Source: CAZWUZ01 sp964637655 [NCBI: uncultured bacterium] (GTDB lineage: Bacteria > DAOPZR01). From it: a DNA stretch of 11,648 bases. Shown here one piece after another: positions 1-6,339 of the stretch. A program made the translations under genes and the position numbers. The notes beneath the pieces are model-generated. The model did not search any database, was not told where the DNA came from, and saw only the letters and a list, made by a program, of their open reading frames with translations. Position 1 is the first letter of the stretch, and every line of letters begins with the position of its first letter. Where the stretch lies: NCBI GenBank assembly GCA_964637655.1, contig CAZWUZ010000023.1:1-11648 (forward strand), written 5' to 3'.

Positions 1-200
1 CGGGCGTCGGTTATGCGTTCGGCGACCGCTTCGGTCATGTCATGGTCGGCGGCATCGAGGGGATGGCGGCCGGGGCGATGCTGACGATGATTGCCGCCAC
101 CATGCTCCCCGAGGCGGTGCACCGTGCCGGCGCAAACGGTGCCGGCCTCAGCACCCTCGCCGGGTTCCTCGCCGCTCTCGCCTTCAAACTGCTGGAGTAG
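1..200 (+). CDS. ZIP-family-like metal transporter, C-terminal fragment (partial)
   Basis: An open frame enters from the left edge (first full codon at position 3) and ends at TAG 198-200, giving 65 residues. The fragment reads as two hydrophobic segments. The first contains the small-residue helix GMAAGAMLTMIAATMLPEA, and the second is GLSTLAGFLAALAFKLLE, running to the C-terminus. The AGAMLTMIA-x-TMLPEA pattern followed by a final glycine-rich helix resembles the last two transmembrane segments of ZIP (ZupT/GufA-like) divalent metal transporters, which move zinc or related metals across the inner membrane. The metal-binding helices lie outside the window, so substrate cannot be judged. The last 17 nt overlap the 3' end of the convergent DTW gene, with no room for a terminator between them. 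The family call rests on a short fragment; another polytopic membrane protein is possible. Confidence 0.6.
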   Translation, partial: GVGYAFGDRFGHVMVGGIEGMAAGAMLTMIAATMLPEAVHRAGANGAGLSTLAGFLAALAFKLLE

Positions 201-879
201 CACCACCCGTCGGCGACGTCCGCCGCGACGGTCCGCGTGGGGCATCGACATGTCGCCGCGCACCGTCCGGAATACCACCCGTCACCTGCTCGCGCCGCAG
301 CTCACCGCGCATCCAGCGCGTGCGGTCAACTTTCATCGCCAGCACGTGCAGCAGCGGTTCCCCCACGGCTTCGCCTTCGAGCATGGTGAGTGCCAGCGCC
401 ACAGCCGCCATGGTGCAGAGTCGTCCGTCCCGGTCGGCGCTGCGCAGGCGCGGCAGCAGGATCGCGGGCGGCGGCAGCGTGACACAGGACAGGCCCTGCA
501 GGCAGGGAAGACGCCGCCGCATGCGGCTCGCCTGATTCCATGTGCCGTCAGGAACGAGCAGCGTGTCGGGCAACTGGCCGGGCCAGCGGTCGAGCGGTAT
601 GGCATCGTCGGCAGGAAAGAGCACCGCGGGGCGGCAGCCCACCGGGAGCACGGGCACCGGGGCGGGCTGGTCGCGCCCGCCAGTGGCGTGCAGTTCGCTG
701 CGGGTCAGGCAGTGATGCAGCAGCCGCGCGGTATTGCTCGGGCGGTGTGTCTCGAGCTGATGCACCAGCAGAATGACCCGCGTGCGCGTGGTCACCGGCA
801 GGACGTCAGCGCAGAGACAGAGCGGCAGGTGCAGACCGCAGACGGGACAGCGCGCCCGGCAGCAGGGGCGGCGGGTCAC
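184..879 (-). CDS. DTW-domain protein, tRNA-uridine aminocarboxypropyltransferase-like
   Basis: 231 residues from a GTG start placed 4 nt after the mlaD stop. The N-terminus has a CxxC-x6-CxC cluster (C11, C14, C21, C23) typical of the putative metal site of DTW proteins. It is followed by TRTRVILLVHQLE (31-43), RPSNTARLL (46-54) and the name-giving PDGTW (110-114) with NQASRM just after. Then comes a D-R-D-G-R-L-C-T block (149-156) and an alanine-rich helix. DTW proteins such as E. coli TapT transfer the 3-amino-3-carboxypropyl group of S-adenosylmethionine to uridine in tRNA (acp3U); that is family knowledge. The last ~35 residues are low-complexity, Arg/Pro/Gly-rich and overlap the end of the convergent gene, so the tail may be non-functional. 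It is probably the last gene of the Mla operon by translational coupling, with no obvious link to lipid transport. A weak Shine-Dalgarno leaves the start slightly uncertain. Confidence 0.85.
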   Translation of the reverse strand: MTRRPCCRARCPVCGLHLPLCLCADVLPVTTRTRVILLVHQLETHRPSNTARLLHHCLTRSELHATGGRDQPAPVPVLPVGCRPAVLFPADDAIPLDRWPGQLPDTLLVPDGTWNQASRMRRRLPCLQGLSCVTLPPPAILLPRLRSADRDGRLCTMAAVALALTMLEGEAVGEPLLHVLAMKVDRTRWMRGELRREQVTGGIPDGARRHVDAPRGPSRRTSPTGGATPAV

Positions 880-883
880 CCCG

Positions 884-1738
884 CTACGGAGTGCGCAACA
901 GCTTCCACGGATTGGCCTCGATATCGGCCGAGAACGCCTTGATGTTCTCCGAGGTCGCCGTGAAGTTGGCGATGATCTTGGCGAGGTTCTCGCGGTTCTC
1001 CTGCGTCATGCCGTCGGCATGCTCCGACAGCGAGCGCAGCGCGTTGGCCGCCGCGTCGATGTCCGCCGCCGTCTTCTTCAGTTCGCGCGACAGTTCCGCC
1101 GCGTTGCGCATGGTCGTGCGCAGGTCGCCGCGATTCTCGTTGAGCACGTCGCGCGAAGCCACCAGCAGTTCATCCGCGTGTGCCGTGGCGGCGCTGGCAT
1201 GGGCGATGACCTGGCGCAGGTCCGTCTGCACCGCCTGGTCAGTGAGGATGCTGTTGACCCCGTCGAGCATGGCGCGCAGCTGCGTGGAGATCTCGTCGCC
1301 GCGGCGGTGGATGAGGGTAAAGACGCTCGACATCATCAGCGGTTCGACCCCGTCAATGACATCCTGCTCACCGAGTTCCGTTTCGGTGTCGCTGACCTTC
1401 ATCAGCGCGATATATTTCTGCCCGATGAAGCCGGTGGTCTCGATGGTGGCGATCACGTCGCGGCGCAGCGGGATGTCGCCGGTGAGCGTGAAGGTGACCA
1501 GCACCGGCTCGGTGTCGCGCGTCACCACGACGCGCTCCACCTGCCCGATCTTGCACCCGGCATAGGTGACGGGCGCCTTCTCCTCGAGCGTGTCGACATA
1601 GAGGAAGCGCGCCGTGTAGGTGCGCTCGATGCGGTCGCACGAGGCGTTGTTGAGCATGAAGATCAACCCGACGAACACCAGCAGGGCGGCGCTGGTGAAG
1701 ATGCCGACGATGATCTCGTTCTTGCGGTCCTTGTCCAT
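884..1738 (-). CDS. mlaD: MlaD-like MCE-domain protein, periplasmic lipid-binding component of the Mla ABC transporter
   Basis: 284 residues starting at ATG 1736-1738. The RBS AGGAG (1746-1750) overlaps the TAG stop of the ATPase gene 10 nt upstream. A short charged N-terminus (MDKDRKNE) leads into one transmembrane helix (about residues 9-29), which anchors the protein in the inner membrane with the rest in the periplasm. The MCE domain follows (about 40-130), with the typical YAGCKIGQVERV, a Val-rich strand, and TTGFIGQKYIAL. The C-terminal half (about 140-284) is strongly helical, with repeated polar heptad-like stretches. E. coli MlaD is about 180 residues, so this longer protein looks more like MCE proteins with an extended helical channel or needle. 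In the known system MlaD forms a hexameric ring that passes phospholipid between MlaFEB and a periplasmic carrier. No mlaC or mlaA is present here, so the periplasmic route is unknown. Confidence 0.93.
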   Translation of the reverse strand: MDKDRKNEIIVGIFTSAALLVFVGLIFMLNNASCDRIERTYTARFLYVDTLEEKAPVTYAGCKIGQVERVVVTRDTEPVLVTFTLTGDIPLRRDVIATIETTGFIGQKYIALMKVSDTETELGEQDVIDGVEPLMMSSVFTLIHRRGDEISTQLRAMLDGVNSILTDQAVQTDLRQVIAHASAATAHADELLVASRDVLNENRGDLRTTMRNAAELSRELKKTAADIDAAANALRSLSEHADGMTQENRENLAKIIANFTATSENIKAFSADIEANPWKLLRTP

Positions 1739-1748
1739 GGTTCCTCTC

Positions 1749-2549
1749 CTACAGCTTGTTGTCCCCGTGCTTGATGAACTCGATATAGTCCTCGCGCGAA
1801 CGGCGCAGCGGGATGGGCCCGTCCGCCAGCCCGTGCACGAACTGGTGCACCAGCGGGTCGTCGGGCTGCTCGAAGATTTCCGGTTTGCCCATGCGCACGA
1901 TGCGCCCCTCGTGCAGCATCGCCATGCGGTCGGCGATGCGGAAGGCGAACTGCATCTCGTGGGTGACCACCACCGAGGTGGTGCGCATCTTGGCGGAGAT
2001 GTCCCTGATCAGCTGGTAGATGACCCCGCCGACGATCGGGTCGAGTCCCGCCCCCGGCTCGTCGTAGAAGACCACCTTGGGGTCGAGCGCGATGGCGCGG
2101 GCGAGCGCTACGCGCTTGCGCATGCCGCCCGAGATCTGCGCCGGCTTGAGGTCCTGAAACCCCGTCAGCCCGACCATGTCGAGTTTCATGCGCACCATGA
2201 TTTCGCTGATGCTCGGCGCCGTCTGCGTATGCTCGCGGATGGTCAGCGCCACGTTCTCCCCGAGGGTCAGCGAATTGAACAGCGCCCCGTGCTGGAAGCA
2301 CATGCCCCACTTCTTGCGCAGCTCGTTGAGCTCGTCGGGGGCCATGCCGACGATATCGCGCCCGTCGTAGCGGATATGCCCGGTGTCCGGTTTCTCGATG
2401 CCGATGAGGCAGCGCAGCAGCGTCGACTTGCCGCAGCCCGAGCCGCCCATGATAATCATCGTCTCGCCGTTCTCGATGGTCAGGTCGACATCCTGCAGCA
2501 CCCAGCGCCCGTCGAACTGCTTGGAGACGTTCTCGATCTCGATGCGCAT
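1749..2549 (-). CDS. mlaF: MlaF-like ABC transporter ATPase (phospholipid transport)
   Basis: 266 residues from ATG 2547-2549, separated by a single nucleotide from the permease stop (TGA-C-ATG), which implies translational coupling. All ABC ATPase motifs are intact: Walker A GGSGCGKS (35-42, Lys41), Q-loop Gln86 in CFQHGALF, signature ISGGMRKR (139-146), Walker B VVFYDE (159-164), D-loop AGLDP (167-171) and the switch histidine His197 in VVVTHE. The signature ISGGM-x-KR with the following ALARA, and the FQHGALFNSLT stretch, are characteristic of the MlaF/Mce-type ATPases. The protein sits on the cytoplasmic face and powers lipid movement by MlaE and MlaD. In E. coli, MlaF requires the STAS protein MlaB for stability and activity; the STAS gene two positions upstream is the obvious candidate partner. 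Confidence 0.96.
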   Translation of the reverse strand: MRIEIENVSKQFDGRWVLQDVDLTIENGETMIIMGGSGCGKSTLLRCLIGIEKPDTGHIRYDGRDIVGMAPDELNELRKKWGMCFQHGALFNSLTLGENVALTIREHTQTAPSISEIMVRMKLDMVGLTGFQDLKPAQISGGMRKRVALARAIALDPKVVFYDEPGAGLDPIVGGVIYQLIRDISAKMRTTSVVVTHEMQFAFRIADRMAMLHEGRIVRMGKPEIFEQPDDPLVHQFVHGLADGPIPLRRSREDYIEFIKHGDNKL

Positions 2550-2550
2550 G

Positions 2551-3342
2551 TCAGAACACCGTCAGGGCTGTCGCCAGCCCGTCCACGATGACAATCAGAA
2601 AGATCGACGAGACCACCGCTTCGGTGGTGGCGCGCCCGACCCCTTCGGCGCCGCCGGTCACGTTGAGCCCCTTGTAGCAGCCGACGATGCCGATGACCGC
2701 GCCGAAGGCGGCGGCCTTGCCCAGCCCGGTGAGCACGTCGTCACCGAGCTTGAGGAAGTCGAAAGTCATCTTCTGGTAGAGCAGCGGGTCCATCTGCGCG
2801 TAGAGGTAGGAATACATCATGCCGCCGATCATGCCGCAGGCGTCGGCGAGCATGGTCAGCAGCGGGGTCATGATGACGATGGCGATCAGGCGCGGCACGA
2901 CGAGGAACCTGATGGGGTTGAGCGCCATCACCTCGAGCGCGTCGATCTCCTCCGAAACGCGCATGGTGCCAAGTTCCGCCGCCATCGAGGCGCCGATGCG
3001 CCCGGCCAGCACCACTGCGACCATCAGCGGGCCGAGTTCGCGGCAAACCGAGACGCCGACCATGGCGCCGGTGAACACCTCCGCCCCGAACTGGCTCAGC
3101 TGGTAGATCGCCTGCATGGCGAGGATCAGCCCGATGATCCAGGCGATGAGCGCGACGATGGGAAGCGAATCCGCGCCGATCAGCCGCATCTGGTGGATGG
3201 TCTCCGCGCGGCGGATGGGATGCCCCTGGAAGGGGCGGACGAAGGTCCAGTAGAGGGCCGCAAGCAGCAGGCGGGCAAACCGGGCCTGCTGGACAAGCGC
3301 GTCGAGGACGCGCCCGCCGATAAAACCGAAGAACGCGGTCAT
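2551..3342 (-). CDS. mlaE: MlaE-like ABC transporter permease
   Basis: 263 residues. ATG 3340-3342 follows the TAG stop of the STAS gene directly with no spacer, so the two are probably coupled. An amphipathic N-terminal region (1-50) precedes several hydrophobic segments. Recognisable MlaE-family blocks are the L-P-I-V-A-L-I-A-W helix, then GAEVFTGAMVGVSVCRELGP, the AGRIGASMAAELGTM stretch followed by EEIDALEVM (the cytoplasmic coupling region of the permease) and NPIRFLVVPRLIA. The last part has GCYKGLNVTGGAEGVGRATT, also typical of the family. It forms the inner-membrane channel with the MlaF ATPase and docks the MCE ring. Length and motif order match the usual ~260-residue family. Confidence 0.96.
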   Translation of the reverse strand: MTAFFGFIGGRVLDALVQQARFARLLLAALYWTFVRPFQGHPIRRAETIHQMRLIGADSLPIVALIAWIIGLILAMQAIYQLSQFGAEVFTGAMVGVSVCRELGPLMVAVVLAGRIGASMAAELGTMRVSEEIDALEVMALNPIRFLVVPRLIAIVIMTPLLTMLADACGMIGGMMYSYLYAQMDPLLYQKMTFDFLKLGDDVLTGLGKAAAFGAVIGIVGCYKGLNVTGGAEGVGRATTEAVVSSIFLIVIVDGLATALTVF

Positions 3343-3645
3343 CTACTGCACCGTGAACACCGACAGGAGGTTCGCCAGTTCGAACACCGACCGGACGTTC
3401 TCCGTCATCTGCGCCAGCACCAGCTGGCCGCCGTAGGCGTTGCACTGCTGCAGGCACTCGACCAGCGTGGCGATGCCCGACGAGTCCATGTAGGGGACGC
3501 CGGCGAGGTTGACCTCGATGAGGCGCACCTTCTCCTTCGTCAGCCGGTGCAGCGCCTCGCGCAGCTGCGCCGACGTGCTCATGTCGACGTCGCCGGTAAC
3601 AAGCACCCGCTGGCGGTCCACCTGCGTCTCCGTCCTGACCTCCAT
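3343..3645 (-). CDS. STAS-domain protein (anti-sigma-factor-antagonist / MlaB-like)
   Basis: 100 residues, essentially a single STAS domain. ATG 3643-3645 is preceded by AGGAG (3656-3660) at a spacing of 10 nt, and lies 1 nt after the stop of the regulator gene. Visible features are the N-terminal strand VLVTGDVDMSTSAQLREAL, the strand RLIEVNLAGVPYMDSSG (41-57) and the helix ATLVECLQQC. The DSSG motif (54-57) holds the serine that is phosphorylated in SpoIIAA/RsbV-type anti-sigma antagonists. In E. coli the STAS protein of the Mla system, MlaB, binds MlaF but is not known to be controlled by a dedicated kinase and phosphatase. Here the gene sits between a SpoIIE-type phosphatase/kinase and mlaE. 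It could therefore serve as MlaB, as an RsbV-type switch protein acting on something else, or both. STAS fold is certain; the partner is inference. Confidence 0.93.
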   Translation of the reverse strand: MEVRTETQVDRQRVLVTGDVDMSTSAQLREALHRLTKEKVRLIEVNLAGVPYMDSSGIATLVECLQQCNAYGGQLVLAQMTENVRSVFELANLLSVFTVQ

Positions 3646-3646
3646 G

Positions 3647-5329
3647 TTATGCGGTCTCCTTCTGCGGCAGGCGTTTGCGCAGGGTCAGCAGCGTCCCCTG
3701 CTCCTGCTGCGTATCATAGTCGACGTCATCCATCACCGAGCGGATAAAATGCACGCCCAGTCCGCCGGGGCGCACGTCCGCCAGTTCCCGGCTGCAGATC
3801 TTGTCCGTTTCCACCGTGCGGCCCCAGTCGCGCAGGACGAAGGTCAGCGTTTCCGCGTCCGCCGTCACCGTCACGGCGATGCGCCCGTCGCGCCGGTTGT
3901 CGTAACTGTGGCGGATGATGTTGGTCAGCGCCTCGTCGAGCGCCAGCTTGAGCTTGTTGGTGCAGTCGGCCGTGAACGCGCGCTCCTGCCCGAGCTGGTC
4001 GATGAGCGCGCGCATGACCCGCAGGAAGCGCGGGTCGCTGGCAAAGGCGAGCCGGTACTCCGCCAGCGGCTGCGGGCGCCATTGCAGCGCGACCACGGTC
4101 AGGTCGTCGTGCAGCGCCGCCTGCCCCTCCGCCGCGTTGACCTCGGCGAAGATGCGCGTGGCGAGCACGTTCAGCGGCACCTGCTGCGTGCGCACCACCT
4201 CCGCCAGCCCCTCGAGCCCGAGGTCAAGGCCGCCGCTCTCCGCCTCCGTCACCCCGTCGGTGTAGAGGATGACGCGGTCGCCGGGCTGCAGCTGCACCCG
4301 CTGCGACGCCAGGTTCAGGTCGGGAATGATGCCGAGCGGGGGGCCGCCCCCCTCGACGAGGAAGGTGGTCTGCCCGTCGAGCCCGAGCACCAGCGGCGGC
4401 AGGTGCCCGGCGCGGAAGACCTCGAGCGCGCCCGCCGCCGTGTCGAGCACCAGCAGCGCCAGCGTGACGAACATCCCCTTCTGCGACTGCGCGAAGAGCT
4501 GCGCGTTGAGCAGTGCCAGCCCGAGCCCCGGATTATCCGACCCCTTGAGCTGGTAGCGCAGCATGTTCATCAGGTTGGCCATGTACAGCGCCGCGGGGAC
4601 GCCCTTGCCCGACACGTCGCCGATGATGATGCACAGCCGCCGCTCGTCCAGCGGGAAGAAATCGTAGAAGTCGCCGCTCACCGTGCGCGCCGGGATGTTG
4701 CTCGCGTGCAGGTGGAGGTCCGCCGACGGCGGCGGCGGGGCGGGGAGGAACGAGCGCTGGATCAGCTGCGCCGTTTCCAGTTCCTGCTGCATCCGCTGCT
4801 GCTCGAGCATGCGCCCGTGCAGCGCCGCGTTGGCAATCGCGATAGCCAGCTGCCCGCCGAACACGGTGAACAGTTCGAGGTCGTCAGCGTCGAACGACTG
4901 CCCGTCCTTGCGGTTGATGACCTGCGCCACCCCGAGCAGCGTGTCCTTGTTGAGCAGCGGGATGCAGACAATCGATTTGGTGGTGAACCCCGTCTTGCGG
5001 TCCCACGAGGAGTCGAAGCGCGGGTCGGCGTAGGCGTCGGGGACCAGCAGCGCCTCGCGATGCTGGGCCACCCAGCCGGCGATGCCGCGGCCGAGTTTGA
5101 CCTGTGCCGACTGCAGCTGGTTGCAGACCTCGCCGAGCGCGGTGACAAACTGCAGTTCCTCGCCGCTCTCATTGAGCAGCAGCAGGCAGCCCGCCTCCGC
5201 CCCCATCACCTCCTGCTCGATGGTGAGCGCGCGGCGCAGGACCTCCTGCAATTCGAGCGTGGAAGAGAGCACCTTGCTCACCTCCATCACGCCCATCAGT
5301 TTGTCGATCTTGCGCTGCAGTTTTTCCAC
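3647..5329 (-). CDS. GAF - SpoIIE-type PP2C phosphatase - HATPase (RsbW-like) fusion regulator
   Basis: 560 residues from a GTG start (5327-5329) just downstream of GGGGGAG. Three domains follow a short N-terminal helix. A GAF sensor spans about 25-170 (GRGIAGWVAQH, then KSIVCIPL and LGVAQVINRKDG). The linker helix AQLIQRSFLP (187-196) leads to a SpoIIE-type PP2C phosphatase (about 205-418) with metal-binding acidic residues in SGDFYD (D220, D223), GDVSGKG (D238), YTDGVTEA (D358) and HDDLT (D408, D409). A histidine-kinase-like ATPase domain of RsbW/SpoIIAB type (about 425-552) has the N-box DEALTNIIRH (465-474), RDWG (500-503) and GGLGVHFI (522-529). Such proteins sit in partner-switching circuits: the phosphatase dephosphorylates the STAS serine, and the RsbW-like domain can bind or rephosphorylate it. 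No membrane segment is visible, so it is probably cytoplasmic. It is the first gene of the operon, and the STAS substrate candidate is encoded 1 nt downstream. Confidence 0.95.
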   Translation of the reverse strand: MEKLQRKIDKLMGVMEVSKVLSSTLELQEVLRRALTIEQEVMGAEAGCLLLLNESGEELQFVTALGEVCNQLQSAQVKLGRGIAGWVAQHREALLVPDAYADPRFDSSWDRKTGFTTKSIVCIPLLNKDTLLGVAQVINRKDGQSFDADDLELFTVFGGQLAIAIANAALHGRMLEQQRMQQELETAQLIQRSFLPAPPPPSADLHLHASNIPARTVSGDFYDFFPLDERRLCIIIGDVSGKGVPAALYMANLMNMLRYQLKGSDNPGLGLALLNAQLFAQSQKGMFVTLALLVLDTAAGALEVFRAGHLPPLVLGLDGQTTFLVEGGGPPLGIIPDLNLASQRVQLQPGDRVILYTDGVTEAESGGLDLGLEGLAEVVRTQQVPLNVLATRIFAEVNAAEGQAALHDDLTVVALQWRPQPLAEYRLAFASDPRFLRVMRALIDQLGQERAFTADCTNKLKLALDEALTNIIRHSYDNRRDGRIAVTVTADAETLTFVLRDWGRTVETDKICSRELADVRPGGLGVHFIRSVMDDVDYDTQQEQGTLLTLRKRLPQKETA

Positions 5330-5361
5330 TGCTCCCCCGCCTAACTATATGAATGCAAGGG

Positions 5362-5390
5362 ATTGTAGCACAGGGGAAAGTGCCCGTCAA
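5362..5390 (-). promoter_or_regulatory. sigma70-type promoter of the regulator-Mla operon
   Basis: On the minus strand, TTGACG (+ strand 5385-5390) and TACAAT (5362-5367) are separated by exactly 17 bp. Each box differs from consensus at one base. The expected transcription start is near 5355, giving a leader of about 26 nt before the GTG at 5329. The ~180 bp further upstream (5391-5568), as far as the stop of the next minus-strand gene, holds no credible gene. It contains only short GC-rich palindromes such as GGCGC-TGC-GCGCC (5488-5500) without a T-tract. Confidence 0.8.
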
Positions 5391-5568
5391 TAACGCGGTG
5401 GGCTGCCGGTGGTGCGGAACGCCATGGTCGTCGTCGCTTGTGTCCTCAAGGGCAAAGGCCGTTTCCGGGCCGCGCGTTGCACATCCCGGCGCTGCGCGCC
5501 CTCCGTTGCTCCCGGCTGAGACGCCCGCAGTTGTTGCTCGCAACGCGAACGCCAGCGCGGCCGGGACG

Positions 5569-6321
5569 CTACCGGCTCATGGCGTCCGTATCCGCCGGGC
5601 CTGCTTGCACGATGCGGGCAAAAATGCTTCCGGTTTGACGTTGCAGCAGCGCACGGGCTTCCTCACTAACTGCCACCTCGCCGCCAAATCCACGCACCCC
5701 CGCACTACCGCTCATTCTGCGATCGCCCAACACCCCCAGCTGGGCGCGGGTCATGCCGATGATTATCGTCGTGCGGTCGCTGTTCTCCTCACCAGCCACC
5801 TGCTGCAGCCAGGCGGACAGGATTGCCCGCCCCGGTGCCGCGGTTATTCCCGGATGCGCCGCGGCATACGCCGCCGGTAGTGCCGGCGGGACAGCTGTTG
5901 CCGGGTCAAGTTCGCAGACCGTGAGCAGGCCGCCATTGTTTACGCGCAGCAGGTTGCCGGCCATGAGCGACATCAGCAACGGGCGCCGGGCTGCACGACG
6001 CTGATAGGCGACTTGCACACTTTCCATCGACTTCATCTGGCGAATCAGTTCCGCCGCCAGCGGCGACAGTTGGCGTTCATCAGCCCAGGCCGGCGTTGCG
6101 CACCACCGCAGTGCCACGCTGACCGGATCACCTGCCGGCACCGGAACACACGAGACCGGCGTATCGTTGAGATATTCGGTTTCCAGCGCTTCCAAAGCCT
6201 GCTGCGCGTCCCGGGCGGGAAAAACAACCGTTTCTGTACGATTGCTACCCGTGGACGTACACGCGCCGATCCCCAGCACCAACAGCACCCCGAACAACCA
6301 TACTAAGCGCGAGTTCATCAT
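5569..6321 (-). CDS. Predicted lipoprotein, function unknown
   Basis: 250 residues, not recognised. The N-terminus is a short lipoprotein signal: MMNSR, a hydrophobic stretch (6-20) and a lipobox I-G-A-C with Cys21, so the mature protein is probably lipid-anchored in the envelope. The mature part has paired cysteines in VSCVPVP and WCATPAW (possible disulfide) and an alanine-rich helical middle with MKSMESVQVAYQRR. A later stretch, TTIIIGMTRAQLGVLGDRR, is followed by a glycine-rich segment. Two adjacent ATG codons exist (6319-6321 and 6316-6318). The purine-rich GGGGGA lies only 3 nt from the first but 6 nt from the second, so translation may start at 6318. The gene begins 18 nt after the beta-barrel gene and is probably the last of the four-gene envelope cluster. 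No terminator with a T-tract is visible after its stop. Confidence 0.8.
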   Translation of the reverse strand: MMNSRLVWLFGVLLVLGIGACTSTGSNRTETVVFPARDAQQALEALETEYLNDTPVSCVPVPAGDPVSVALRWCATPAWADERQLSPLAAELIRQMKSMESVQVAYQRRAARRPLLMSLMAGNLLRVNNGGLLTVCELDPATAVPPALPAAYAAAHPGITAAPGRAILSAWLQQVAGEENSDRTTIIIGMTRAQLGVLGDRRMSGSAGVRGFGGEVAVSEEARALLQRQTGSIFARIVQAGPADTDAMSR

Positions 6322-6339
6322 TATTCCCCCATGCGCACG

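Noticed and set aside
91-942. + strand open frame of 283 codons crossing the ZIP end and the DTW gene
   Set aside because: The DTW motifs on the minus strand and the ZIP-like helices in another frame explain this DNA; the frame itself has no coherent protein.
2383-3747. + strand open frame (454 codons) opposite mlaE and the STAS gene
   Set aside because: Same antisense artefact; low-complexity composition and no RBS, spanning several real genes on the other strand.
3509-5344. Long + strand open frame (611 codons) opposite the GAF-PP2C-HATPase gene
   Set aside because: It is antisense to a gene with complete domain motifs, its translation is Arg/His/Glu-rich without recognisable domains, and long antisense frames are expected in GC-rich codon-biased DNA.
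5391-5568. Terminator of the envelope cluster
   Set aside because: Short GC-rich palindromes are present (for example 5488-5500) but none is followed by a T-run on the minus strand, so none can be supported as a Rho-independent terminator.
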